A stretch of 64,000 bases of DNA, taken from contig NC_041680.1 of assembly GCF_900005765.1 (NCBI RefSeq), positions 616,233 through 680,232 on the forward strand, written 5' to 3'. This DNA is from Plasmodium relictum (lineage: Eukaryota; Apicomplexa; Aconoidasida; Haemosporida; Plasmodiidae). The notes beneath the pieces were generated by a model. It did no database searches and was not told where the DNA came from. It saw nothing but the letters and a program-made list of their open reading frames with translations. A program made the translations under genes and the position numbers. Positions 35,751 through 47,178 of the stretch are shown piece after piece (the stretch's first letter is position 1; each line of letters begins with the position of its first letter).

Positions 35751-36241
35751 TTATTTATATATTTCTTTTAGAATTATTTTTCTTTTTTCATCGACTGTTA
35801 GCTTAGAATCTTTCACTAATAATTCCTGTTTATTGTTAGAGAAATATGGTTTATTCCATTTTTCTATTTCTTCATTAGTAAAGATATCTGCTTCTTTTTT
35901 TTTAAAAAATAAATTATTAGTTTTCGGCTGATTGTATTCGCTAAATAAAATCCAAGTTAGTCCAATAGTTAATCCTTTAAAAAAAAAAGAAAGAAATAGA
36001 AAATATCTAAATAAACAAAAATCAATACATAATTTGGTTTATAAAATTATAGGTATCACAATAAAATTAATTTATAACGCATTTATAAAAAGTTAAAAGC
36101 GTATAATAAAAATATAAAAACTTCACAAACTATCTATTTACCAGAAACCCAAACCCCGATCTTAAAAGCTGGACTGCCTTTAAGTAGTATGGTTCTTCTG
36201 AAATTTTCTACTTCTTTTATTAGTTTTTTTTTTATATTCAT
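35751..36241 (-). CDS. Small single-pass membrane protein, unrecognised (2 exons)
   Basis: Hand-built model on the minus strand: exon 1 is 36241-36142 and exon 2 is 35974-35751, with a 167-base GT-AG intron joining in phase 1 (VWVSG|LTIGLTWILF), giving 107 residues. Residues 1-22 are basic (MNIKKKLIKEVENFRRTILL), residues about 27-45 form one hydrophobic segment assembled across the splice junction, and the remainder is hydrophilic (SEYNQPKTNN... ending ILKEIYK). A short basic N-terminus plus one membrane span fits small mitochondrial inner-membrane proteins such as oxidase or ATP-synthase accessory subunits, and a faint COX16-like layout can be seen, but I cannot name it. The frame is open upstream of the chosen ATG, but that extension is hydrophobic AT-rich sequence without coding character. 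Divergent from PUS7 with 389 bases between starts. Confidence 0.68.
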
Positions 36242-36545
36242 GAGTAAAAAATGAAGCAACTTTATTGATAAGATGAAATAATAAAAATATATATACTGTT
36301 TTTCATAAAAACTAAGAAAAATTTTTAATGATATATATACAATTTTTATAAGAATGATTAATGCTTTTAAAAAATTGAGATTTATAGTGTTAAAAACGTT
36401 TTTGTTTCTTAAAATATAACAAATTTTTATCAAAAAACATTTTATCTGTATTTTACATAATTTTTTTTATTTCATACACAACTTAATTTTTATGCTGAAT
36501 TTATTTTTTTTAAATCTTAATATTTTTTTTTTTTAATCTTTTTAA

Positions 36546-36582
<37 letters not shown>

Positions 36583-36630
36583 TTAAAAAACTGTTATGAA
36601 ACAGATACAACATTAAGTTAGATACACATA
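36242..36630. promoter_or_regulatory. Shared divergent promoter, small membrane protein / PUS7
   Basis: 389 bases separate the two start codons, so both promoters must lie here or overlap the genes. It includes a (TA)n run near 36549-36564 followed by a T tract. Inferred from gene geometry only. Confidence 0.4.
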
Positions 36631-39210
36631 ATGCTTTTTAAGAAAAATCTTAATAATTTATTTTTGTTAAATTATGCAAATATTATTTTTTCATTAGAAA
36701 AATATAAATTTATAAGTAATTTGCATTATTTTTCATCGACTTACTTACTTGAAGAAGATGTAGGAATTACTCACTTTATGACAGATTTTATTGAAATAAA
36801 TAAAAGTGAAAAATGGGATTTAAAAAATAAAAATAGCCTTGATTGCATATTCAAGTATAAATGTGAAGATTTTCATGTATATGAAATTGACAAAAACAAT
36901 AATATATTAAATTTAAAATTCTTTAAAAGAAAAATATTAAATGACTTAAAAAATAGTGACACTAAAATATATAAATTAAACAATAAAAATGAGTTTTACA
37001 ATAATGAAAAAATATATTACAATACATTAAAGTGCTCAAAAGAAATCATTGAAAAAAATGCCTTATATGTAAAAAATAAAAATGAATTTTTGGGTAATTT
37101 ATCTGAAAAGAAGGAAACTTATACAGAAAGCTCTGTTATAGAAAATAATGATGAAAATGATAAATTAAAATTAGACAATGTGAAATTTATTCTTTATAAA
37201 GTTAATAAAGATACTCAAGAAGCAATTAGAGAAATTAGCGAAGCTTCTGAAATTCCAATTAAAAGTTTTCATTATTCAGGTTTTAAAGATAAAAGAAGCG
37301 TTTCTACTCAAATAATTTCAACGAATTTTAGTTACATAAGAGAAATTGATCGTATAAAAAATTTTTATTTGAGCAGTAAAAAAAAAAAATTACTAATATG
37401 TGATATTGAAAAAGTACATAAAAATATAGAGTTAGGTGAACATCGAGGAAACAATTTTTTAGTTGTTTTAAGAAATGTTCAAAATAATGAAGATTATTTA
37501 AAGAATAGACTAAGTTATATCAAAAAATTTGGATTCATAAATTATTTTGGTATGCAACGATTTGGTGTATATAAAAATACATTTAACAAAGGAAAAGCTC
37601 TAATATCTAGAAATTATAAAGAATATATAAATTTTGTTTTAGACCCAAATATATTTGAAAAAAAATTTTTTTTGGGAAATATTATTAAAGACAGTGTAAC
37701 CATTTATTTGAAAAATGCTTGTAATATACTCAAAAAGAAAAATGCTACACTAGCTTTTAGATATTTTACAAGTAAAATGAATAAATTACTTAAAGAAAAC
37801 CGCATAATACAAGATAGTGGATCAAACAAGCAGTCATTTACATACAAATATTTCTATTCATATATGAATAATTCTGAATATGAGGCTTTTATCCTCCTTA
37901 GAAATTTATATATGTATGAAAGAAACAATCAGGAAAATAAAAATAATATAAACAATGAGAAAAGTGAGCTCTTAATAAGTAATTTAAATAGCCAAAAAGA
38001 TGAAAATATAATGAATAAAATAAATGATGAAAACTATGAAAGTCAGAAGTATTTTTATAAAAATGAAAAAACATGTGTTAAGGGAATAAGCATGGAAACA
38101 AGAAGATTTCATATGCACTCTTATAGTGCAAAAATATTTAATTTTTTAACTTCTTACAGATTAGAAAACTTTGGATTAAAATTAGAAGAGGGTGATTTTG
38201 TATTTACAAAAGAAATTCAATCAGAAGGAGATGAACAAAAAAAACAGCATAATTATATAACTATATATGATAATCAATTAAAAGATTTAAATATATATAA
38301 TGTCGTTTTACCTGTCTTAGGAAGTATGCCACATAGGTTATCATATTTAAATGTTTTTAAAAAGCTTTACAGAAAATACCGTGGACAAAAAATTCGCATA
38401 GTTTTTTTAGAAATATTATTATATTTAATTTATATTTTATATGAAGATAATTTGTTTGGAGTAGGTTGTAATTTAATTGATAGTTTTATTAATGATTTAA
38501 AGCAAAAAAATATAAAAGAATCTATTAAATTAAAAGGTGGAGAAATTTTAAACGATATTTTTCCAGTTAGAAAAATTTTACATCTAATAAAAAAATTTGA
38601 TAAATATATAAATTCTTTTGAATATGAATATGGAATGACGTGTGTTTTTAGAAATATAGTTGTAATACCGAAGAATTTTTATTATTGTTTTTCTAAATAC
38701 AATGAACCTAAAGCTAAATTTATATCTGATTTCTACTCATCTAGTTTAATGAATAATGTTTTAAAAAAAGAAGGTAAAAGTTCTAATGCAAACAGTTACT
38801 GTAATGACAGTAGTGACAAAAATACGAGCAATTATAATAATGACAAAAACACTGATTATTCTGAAGAAATAGTGTTCGAAAACGGTATAAAGCATTTAAA
38901 GCATATGAGAAACATTAAGAATACAGAAAATAATATTCAAATAAAAAATAAAAAAAAAATTTCTTTAATAAATAAAGATGAAGAAATGAATAATGCAAAT
39001 TTTCAAAAAGACAAAAATAATCATAATAGTAAAGAAAAAGAACATAAATACAAACTGAATGCTCTTATATTAAATTTTAACTTAAATTCTTCTTCATATG
39101 CTACTATGCTTGTAAGAGAATTATACAGGAAGCAAAATGAACTATTAGTTCATAATTTGATTAAAAATTGCAAAAAATATGATAAACTAATAGAAAGATT
39201 AAAAGAATAA
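36631..39210 (+). CDS. PUS7: tRNA pseudouridine synthase, TruD/PUS7 family
   Basis: Converts uridine to pseudouridine in tRNA and possibly other RNAs. The 859-residue single-exon protein shows TruD motif I, FHYSGFKDKRSVSTQ, with the catalytic Asp at residue 220; then HRGNNFLVVLRNV; motif II FINYFGMQRFG at about 302-312; and the later NVVLPVLGSMPHR block. EGDFVFTKE and YNVVLPVLG fit the TRUD insert domain. The N-terminus (MLFKKNLNNLFLLNYANIIF...) is hydrophobic and basic and could be an organelle leader. Asn/Lys-rich inserts lie near 430-475 and 715-800. Plasmodium proteins of this family are generally annotated as tRNA pseudouridine synthase D. Active-site residues appear intact. Confidence 0.92.
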   Translation: MLFKKNLNNLFLLNYANIIFSLEKYKFISNLHYFSSTYLLEEDVGITHFMTDFIEINKSEKWDLKNKNSLDCIFKYKCEDFHVYEIDKNNNILNLKFFKRKILNDLKNSDTKIYKLNNKNEFYNNEKIYYNTLKCSKEIIEKNALYVKNKNEFLGNLSEKKETYTESSVIENNDENDKLKLDNVKFILYKVNKDTQEAIREISEASEIPIKSFHYSGFKDKRSVSTQIISTNFSYIREIDRIKNFYLSSKKKKLLICDIEKVHKNIELGEHRGNNFLVVLRNVQNNEDYLKNRLSYIKKFGFINYFGMQRFGVYKNTFNKGKALISRNYKEYINFVLDPNIFEKKFFLGNIIKDSVTIYLKNACNILKKKNATLAFRYFTSKMNKLLKENRIIQDSGSNKQSFTYKYFYSYMNNSEYEAFILLRNLYMYERNNQENKNNINNEKSELLISNLNSQKDENIMNKINDENYESQKYFYKNEKTCVKGISMETRRFHMHSYSAKIFNFLTSYRLENFGLKLEEGDFVFTKEIQSEGDEQKKQHNYITIYDNQLKDLNIYNVVLPVLGSMPHRLSYLNVFKKLYRKYRGQKIRIVFLEILLYLIYILYEDNLFGVGCNLIDSFINDLKQKNIKESIKLKGGEILNDIFPVRKILHLIKKFDKYINSFEYEYGMTCVFRNIVVIPKNFYYCFSKYNEPKAKFISDFYSSSLMNNVLKKEGKSSNANSYCNDSSDKNTSNYNNDKNTDYSEEIVFENGIKHLKHMRNIKNTENNIQIKNKKKISLINKDEEMNNANFQKDKNNHNSKEKEHKYKLNALILNFNLNSSSYATMLVRELYRKQNELLVHNLIKNCKKYDKLIERLKE

Positions 39211-39716
39211 AAAACACGGTATGTTTTAAAAAAATAAAATTTTAATTTTTATTAATGTTATAAAAAATTATTAAATTTGTAAAAAAAAAAAAATATATAT
39301 ATTTATTTTATAAAATTTAAAGGAACGTAAATTTTCTTTAGTAAATAACATTTAAATTAAAAATATACGGTTTTAGATAGCTATAATATTTTCATTTATC
39401 ACTAAAAAATTATATTTTCATATAAAAAAAAAAATACAGAGTATGAGTTTTTTTTTTTCTTAAATATCCATACAAATCACATTTTATGTATTTAATTTAG
39501 GGGAAAAATAAGATGTATATGAAATTTTTATGTGCAAATACATTAATTTAAAAAGAAAAAAAAAAAAAATTATACAAAAATAGCGTAAAACAAATTAAAA
39601 TTAATTTTTTTTAAAAAAAAAATACGATATAAATAGTTGCTATAATAGAAATAAACAGTAAATATTTTTTATATTTAAAATTTTTAATTCTATAAAATAG
39701 AAAAAAAAAAAAAAAA
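39211..39716. other. Convergent intergenic PUS7 / AP-4 beta
   Basis: About 500 bases between convergent 3' ends, consisting of A and T tracts. No feature recognised. Confidence 0.6.
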
Positions 39717-42700
39717 TTACATATAATCTATAAAAATATCTCTAAAATAATCAGTAAATTGCTCAATAAGATCAGTATTTTCGCAACGAGACTTTAGTAT
39801 CCAATTAATAGAGTTTTCTGTTTTATTAAAAATTAGCTCAATAAATATATAATGCCTTGTATAAAATTGAGAATACATGTAAAATTTTAAACACTGATTT
39901 ATTTCTCCTGATGCTAATGTCATTATATTATATTTTGATATTAAATCATCAATAGTTTCTAATTTCAAATTGTGGTGATTTTTTCTTAAATATATTTTTT
40001 CATTATTCTTTTCTGGTAAGATATTCCATTGTTCTTGATATTCCTCTGGATTTATATTATCAGCATCTATTAATATTTCTTTTATCTTTTTAAGATTATA
40101 AATATTGGATATTTCATGTTCATATACATCTTTTTGTTCTGTAATATCATTCTGAAAATTATTGTTTGATGTTTCGAGATTCTTATCTAAAATAATATAA
40201 TCATCATTTCTATTGGGGTACATGCTAGGATTTTCTTCTTCAGTATTTTCGTGATTGATACTTTTTTTATTAATTTCGTAATAATTTTTATCATCAATTA
40301 ATAATACATCTTCACTTATATTAAGTAAATTATTATTTTCTTTTTTATTATAATCATTGTCTATATTATCATTAAGATTATAGTTTTTTTCTGATTTGCA
40401 ACTTTTATCTAAATTTTTATCATCTAAATTATAATTTAAATTTAAATTATCTTTATCATTATTTCCCTCAGGATCGTATACTCCTCCAAAGCATATTTTT
40501 GAATATTCCACAAATTTATTTGTAGGATGTTTGTATAAAACTGACAAAGTATTAAATTCATTGTATAACTTATCTAATAATGTATTTTCACTTGATTCGC
40601 AAAAATTTTTTACTATTTTCTTTTTACAAGCAATTATATTAAATGCTTCTTCATAATTATAACTTAACAGTTTATAGTAAAAATACATTTTATCTGTTAA
40701 TTCAGGATATTTATAATTTTTTAATATATTATCGAACAAGGATGCTACAATAATTTTCATTTCAGCAGGTCTTTTATATAAAACTTTTATACAAGCTGTT
40801 AATAGTTCCAGCATAAATATGTAGGAACAATCAGTTAAGTTGACATACTCCTCTAATATATATGGAGCATTTTCTATATAATCACAATATTCTCCAACTA
40901 TCCAAATGTATGAAGTTATTCCTACATTATCAATTGATTTAGTGTCATATTTTACAATTTCATCAATAATTATTTTTGTATACTCTTCGTATTTTCTTAA
41001 AATATTAGCTAGCATTGTTAATGTAGCACTACTTATGTATGAATAATTTATTGGCAAGAAGGATGATAACGCTAATTCAACAATTTTTGAAATAGCTTTT
41101 GGTATTTTTAAAGCTATACAACCAATGGAATATATAGATTTCTGAGCAATTTCAATATTGCTATCTGAAATATATTCACTCAATTCGTTAATTATTAATA
41201 CTACATTATTCTTAAAAAAAAAAAAAATTATATATATATATATATAAATGAAATAAAGATAAAATAATGAATCATTTATAAAAAAAACATATTGTGGAAA
41301 ATAAAATAAAAATAAATATAACATATATATATCACAGAAAAATATAAGTAATGAGTATGCCATAATCAAATAAAAATTGACAAATTAATATAAAAATATA
41401 AAAAAGTAGAAAATCATAGTTAATTTACCTTTGATGCTACAGATACAAGAATGTCTAACTTAATATCTTTTATATATGTCAGATCATTAAATCGAAAAAA
41501 AAAGTGCTTAAAATCATAATCAAAAATTTTATAATTTAGTTTATTTGCTTCATGTAATAATAAATTAGTATGTAACAAAACAACATAAGAAATTTCACAT
41601 GAAGAGGTAGAAATTAAGGTTAGTAAAGGATCTTTCATCCTTTCAAATATTTGAATTTGTAAATCTTGGTCGTTCATAGAAAAATTAAGAAAACATTTTA
41701 GGCATGCCAAAAAGACGGCAGAAGAAAAATCTCTTATATGATTTTCTAATATATTCATAATATCATACATTTCATCTTCATTATCTGGTAAATAAGTGCT
41801 TACGATGTTTAAAACAACACATTTACCCCATTCATTAAAACTTGATATCTTATTTAACATATTAAAAATTATTTCTTTATTTACTTTTAAGCCACCTTCA
41901 TCAATTAATATTTCATTTAAAGCATGCACTGCATTAATTATACACTGGGGATCATTATCTAATAACATATTTTTTAATATTTTTATGATATCATTTCTTA
42001 TAGAAATTTGAGGATTCATTTTTATTAATTTTATACAGCTGATAATAGCAATTCTTCTAACATATGGATTTTTGTCTTTCAAACCATTGAACAAAGGCCC
42101 TTCAATGTATTCAAATAAATTATTTATTCTTAAGTTACAAAAACTACGCAAAGCTAATCCTCTTATTATTGGGTCTTCATCTTTACTATCTTTTTGTAAG
42201 GTGTTGATAGTAAGTAAAGATAATTCAGAATTAGTTTCTGTGATAAGTATTAATTACAAAAAAAAAAAAAAAAAAATAAATAAAATAAAATAAAATATAA
42301 TAAAAAAAAAAAATGAAAGTATATTTCATTAATGAATATAGGATGAGATAATTTACCTGCATAATTATTTAAATATAAATAAATCATTTTTTTTTGGATT
42401 ATATCATTTGTACTTGACATCATTATAATATCTGGAAATAATTTAGAAACATCAATACCTAATGTCATATATGCTATTACCTTCTTTAAGACTTCTCTTT
42501 TTTTATCATCGTTTCTTTCTTGAGGTAATTTTTTTAAAACTTCTTTTAATTTGTTAATTTCACTCTACAAATAGAATGAATTACAAAAATTTAAATTCTT
42601 TATCAATGTATATTCATATAGATACATATATATATATATATTCATGTATATGTATATATGTATTCTAAATAATAATTAGCTTCTATTTGTATATATATTT

Positions 42701-42800
42701 TAAAATACATCGTATAAGAAATATATATTTTTACTTTTTTGCATTCTACAAAATATTGTGGAATTGGTATATTTTTCTTTTTTACTTGACCAGGAGACAT
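39717..42800 (-). CDS. AP4B1: AP-4 complex subunit beta (4 exons)
   Basis: Large beta-adaptin of the AP-4 coat, which sorts cargo at the trans-Golgi network without clathrin. Exons: 42800-42735, 42564-42357, 42237-41429, 41210-39717; all introns are GT-AG and phases 0, 1, 0 agree, giving 858 residues. Exon 2 carries LGIDVSKLFPDIIMMS and NDIIQKKMIYLYLNNYA, close to the AP-4 form (DIVQKKLVYLYMCTYA) rather than the AP-1/AP-2 form. Exon 3 gives ALRSFCNLR, EGPLFNGLKDKNPYVRR and EILIDEGG; exon 4 gives IWIVGEYCDYIENAPYILEEYV and FNTLSVLYKHP. HEAT-type trunk to about residue 590, an Asn/Asp/Glu-rich hinge at about 600-745, then a C-terminal beta-appendage (ASGEINQCLKFYMY... ending RDIFIDYM). Exons 1 and 2 are short and appear only when the splice phases are followed. 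Confidence 0.9.
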
Positions 42801-44595
42801 ATCAATGAAACTTATTTATTAGAGAAAGATAAATACTATATAAAAATAGTAAATATATAACACCAAAGAATATTTTTTTCCTTTTTTTTTTTTTTTTTGA
42901 GTTTAAAAAAATCAAGTATTATTATATTAAAAAATATAATTAAGCTAATTTAAAAAATACTTACAATAAATTAAAGCCAGTTATATATTTAATATAATAT
43001 ATGATCTGAATATTTTCATAATAACAAAAGAAAAATTAAATGTATTAACAGTGATATGATAAATACATTTTTACAATTCCAAAAAAAAAAAAAAAAAAAA
43101 ATTATTTTCTTATCCTAATTTTTTTTAAGATATTAATAAAATTTTTTATTGTAAATAATGAGTTTTAAAAATAATTTTATTTCAATTATGTGAGTTGAAA
43201 TTTTCTTCAAAAATTAAATTTCATGTATAAGCATTGTTTTATTATTAAGAATGAATAAAAAAAAATGGTAAACTTTTTTTTAATTTTTTCTTTGTATAAT
43301 TTTATTTTTTAAATTTATTTAAAAATTTTAAGCTTTATAAGCAAATGAATATTTAAGGTATATATTTATTAAAAATAAACGCTTTTATTTGTTTGTTAAA
43401 TATTTTTTTACTGAATTCATATTATTTTTTATGCCTTATGAGAAAAAAAAAATAGTATTTTATAAAACAATTTTTTTAAGTTATAAAAATTTTAGACACA
43501 ACATTATTTATGTTTTAAAAAATGGTTAACATTAATTTAAATCAATAGGAAAATTATTTTAATTTATTTAATTTTGAATAATTTTTTTTTGGATAATTGA
43601 TGGTAAATCACAATTACATATATAAAAAAAAGCATTTCATAGAAAGAAATAAAAAAAAAAATATACACTTCAGTTTTTAATAATCTTTTTGTTTATAATT
43701 TCTTATAAAGGTGATTCTTATGGATAACAATTAAAAATGAAAAAAAAATTATACAATGTTAAAATATTTGTATATAAAAGAGACTAATTAGAATAAAGTT
43801 AATTTTCCAGTAAGATATTGTATTTTCTATATTAAAAAATAAATCTTTATTAACAGAATACAAAAAAAGAAGAAAAAAATAAAGCAAATATTAATTAATA
43901 CATATTCAAAATAATAAAGATTTGAATAAATAAATAATTAAATGAATAAAAATATAGTAATTTCTTCAGTATGTTATCATTGATTAGATTAAATACACAA
44001 AATTTTCAATATTTTTACACTACTTAGAAATATTTTCACTAATAATAAATAGATTAAATAAAATGAATATATCCATTTATTCATTAATTTAATGATGCTA
44101 ATTAATATAAAGGAGGGAAAAAAAAATAAGAAAAAAAAATAAAATAATACACAATTTATAGATAATATTAGTTCTTATTGTTCAGAACTACTTTGCCACA
44201 CATGCAAGAAAAAAAAAAAAATAAAATAAAATAGAATAAAATAAATAAAAATGAAAATAAAAATAAAATAATAAAATAAAAGTAAAATAATAAAAAAAGG
44301 AAAGAATTTAGAATGAATTAAATGTTCATACTATTTTTAATAAATTATTTTTCTAATGATAGTAAATATAACATTTTTTACACAAATTCTATTTCTAATA
44401 ATTTTTTTTAATAATAATACAAAAGAAAAAAAAAGTAAATAAAATAAAATAATAATATATAAAAGTTTTGCAAAATTAATAAATATGTGTCAACATTTCA
44501 AGTAATTAATTTTAATAAATAATTTTTATTACTTCTTTTTTAGGTTAAAGTTCACATAATACTTAAATAAAGTTTATTATTATTTTAAAAAAAAT

Positions 44596-44609
44596 TTTAG
44601 TGCACTAAA
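44596..44609. promoter_or_regulatory. 14-bp palindrome with GTGCAC core
   Basis: TTTAGTGCACTAAA is a perfect 14-base palindrome. Its centre GTGCAC contains the GTGCA core described for AP2-I and related factors. It lies about 3.75 kb upstream of the AP2-L start and 1.8 kb upstream of the AP-4 beta start. Symmetry is directly visible; factor binding is inferred. Confidence 0.45.
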
Positions 44610-45064
44610 GTTTTTTTTTTAATCAGAATAAATCTTAAAATTTTTTTAGAGAAAAAATAAAAAAATGAAAAATATTAATGAGCTTATAATAAAATATATC
44701 TTTAATTAAATTATATTTTATGAACCATATATTTATTTTATATTTATTACATAATTTTATTTAAAAAAAAAAAAAATATGAAATGTCTATTACTTTTTTC
44801 TAAGGTGATTATGATTTATGTATAAAATAATGTAGTGAAATCTCAATATATACCATATTTTTTTAAGTAAATATACCTCGTTTAAATAGAATAATTTAAT
44901 ATTACTAACCAATTATTATTCTTTTTTTGAAAAATTAACTTTTTATTTATTACTTTTCCATTTTTATGAATAAAATTGAAAAATTATGGATTTTTCAATT
45001 ATCTTACAATGTGCTTATTTTTAATAAAATAAAATAAAACAAATTTTATATTTTTGAAGAGAAC

Positions 45065-45240
45065 AACAGTTTTAGAATAAAAAATTGGTAGGTATAAAAA
45101 TATTAGAATTTTATTCTTAGTCTGTTAGAAGAATTTATGAGAAATAATAAGTAGATATTATTATTAAAAATCTAAACCTTAAAGTTTAAAATATAGATGT
45201 GAGTTATTTAAACACAGTTTTAATTAATAGAAAAACTGTT
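45065..45240. repeat. Cluster of two inverted repeats sharing CTGTTAGA
   Basis: First hairpin: AACAG (45065-45069) and AGAATAAAA (45074-45082) pair with TTTTATTCT (45109-45117) and CTGTT (45122-45126) around a 4x4 internal loop and a 26-base loop. Second hairpin: ACAGTTTT (45214-45221) pairs with AAAACTGT (45232-45239). CTGTTAGA follows both right arms. It could be part of a structured leader or non-coding RNA, or chance in AT-rich DNA. Confidence 0.35.
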
Positions 45241-46395
45241 AGATTTTATATAATAAAGTAACTATTAGGCCACATATATTTTTAATATTTGAAAAGTATG
45301 AGATTCTTGGTATATTTTTAGCATGTATGCAAACAATAATATTAAACAAAAAATATATATTAAATGAAATATAATAAAATTCCATGCATTGAAGTAACGT
45401 AAGTCAAAAATATTGTAAAATAAAATTAAATATAATAAGTTAAAATATAAGATCCTTACGAAAAAGTCACATAAGAATTAAATTTTTTTTTATATTATTA
45501 TATTAATTTTTTTAATCCCAAGCTTAAAATTTTATAAAAAGGTTGTAAAAAAAAAAAAAAATATTGCGCATAATGGCTTTTTAAATCTGTTGTAGCTTAT
45601 ATTCATTATGAATTTTTTTTTCATTTTTGTACATTTTATATTAACATATTTACATATCGGATTTTGAAATAATAAAAATATAATAATAAAATTTTAAAAA
45701 CTCCATTTAAAATTTTTTCTTTTCTCAATATATGGTTTAAGGTTTTTTTTTTTTTACCTCAAATGGTTTGCAGAAAAATTTCCATTTATAAAGAAATAAT
45801 TAAAGAAAATCATAAGAAAGAAAAAATAAATAAGATAACTGTATAATGAAACTTTTTTAACTTATATATAATTATTACTAAATACAATAATTTTTTTTTT
45901 TAAAGAGTTTTGCATGTTAATGAATTTTCTTGTTAGTTCCTTTTTTTTGCACTTTTTTTTTAATTGATCTTGTAAAATGTTACAACAAAAATCCTAAAAA
46001 ATTTTTTTTTTTGTTCTTTTATCGAAAGTTAATATCAAGCCAAGAACAGAGAAAGGGTCATAATAATGCTTATAATATTATATTTTTTTTTTTTAACAAT
46101 TTTTTTTTTCCATATTTATTAATGAAAAAAATAATTTTTTTTAATTGAAAAAAAGGAACAATTGTGTATTTACATAATACATGTTTATAAATGCATTAAT
46201 TTTTTTATTTTACTTTTTTTTTTTTAAATATAAAATATTACAAAAAATTAAAAAGTTCATGCTAATGAAAAAAAAAAAAAATAATAAAATAACCAACTTA
46301 AAAATAAAAGAGCTTTTACAATTTTCCGTAAATTTTTAAGTATAGAAAAAAGCAAAAAAGTGAGTTTACTTGATATTTTGTTATATACATATATG

Positions 46396-46400
<5 letters not shown>

Positions 46401-46442
<42 letters not shown>
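46401..46442. repeat. (TA)n microsatellite, about 21 units
   Basis: An alternating TA array in the AP2-L upstream region, with shorter TA runs on either side. Any translation of it is spurious. Confidence 0.95.
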
Positions 46443-46446
<4 letters not shown>

Positions 46447-47106
46447 ATATATATTAATATATAAGTATATATATATATATATAATTATTGAGATTATGTT
46501 TATATATGAGATTGTGTTTTATTGAAAAACATGCAGTGGTAAAAAAAATCTTGCTATTTTTATTTTTCGAGAAGAAATAGAATCCAAAAAAAGTTTATGC
46601 ATAAGAAAAGAAAAAAAAATGTGGATACCACATGTAGAGAAAAAATAAATAAAAAAATAATTTTAAAAAATATATTTTTTTTGTATGTAATAATAAATTT
46701 TTTTTTTTTTTTTTGTTTGAAAAAAAAAAAAAAAAAATTTTCTTTCGTTTACGTTGATGTTGAAATTACATATTCATTGGATATTATTATTTGCTTTTAA
46801 TATTATTACATATTTTTGTTCCTTATATTTGTTCAAGTATAAATACATGCTTATGCAAATTTTTTTTTTTTTTTAAATTTAAATATAATACGCTATGCAC
46901 TGAATTGTTCTGTTAATTATAAATTTTGTTATTCTTTTTAATTTTAATTCCAATTTTTATTTTTAAAAAATTTATCTCGAACATACTTTATTTATTCATA
47001 TTGATAAACACATCAAAAATAAAAATTCATGGCATAAATCTCTTTTAAAAAAAAATATACATATATATATATATATATACATAAATATATATAAATAAAT
47101 ATATAT

Positions 47107-47109
<3 letters not shown>

Positions 47110-47169
<60 letters not shown>
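47110..47169. repeat. (TA)n microsatellite, about 30 units
   Basis: The longest TA array in the window, 60 bases, preceded from about 47057 by shorter interrupted TA runs. About 1.2 kb upstream of the AP2-L ATG. Confidence 0.95.

Positions 47170-47178
<9 letters not shown>

Noticed and set aside
35725-35931. 68-residue plus-strand frame
   Set aside because: It overlaps exon 2 of the minus-strand small membrane protein, which has consistent splice phases and better coding character.
36242-36433. Upstream extension of the small membrane protein from a start at 36433
   Set aside because: The added residues are AT-driven hydrophobic sequence; the internal ATG at 36241 begins a basic, more protein-like N-terminus.
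45930-46148. 72-residue plus-strand frame starting with TTG in the AP2-L upstream region
   Set aside because: It is rich in T-tract-derived Phe, with no ATG start and no recognisable domain; more likely leader or intergenic sequence.
46257-46448. Tyr/Ile repeat frame
   Set aside because: It is a translation of a (TA)n microsatellite.
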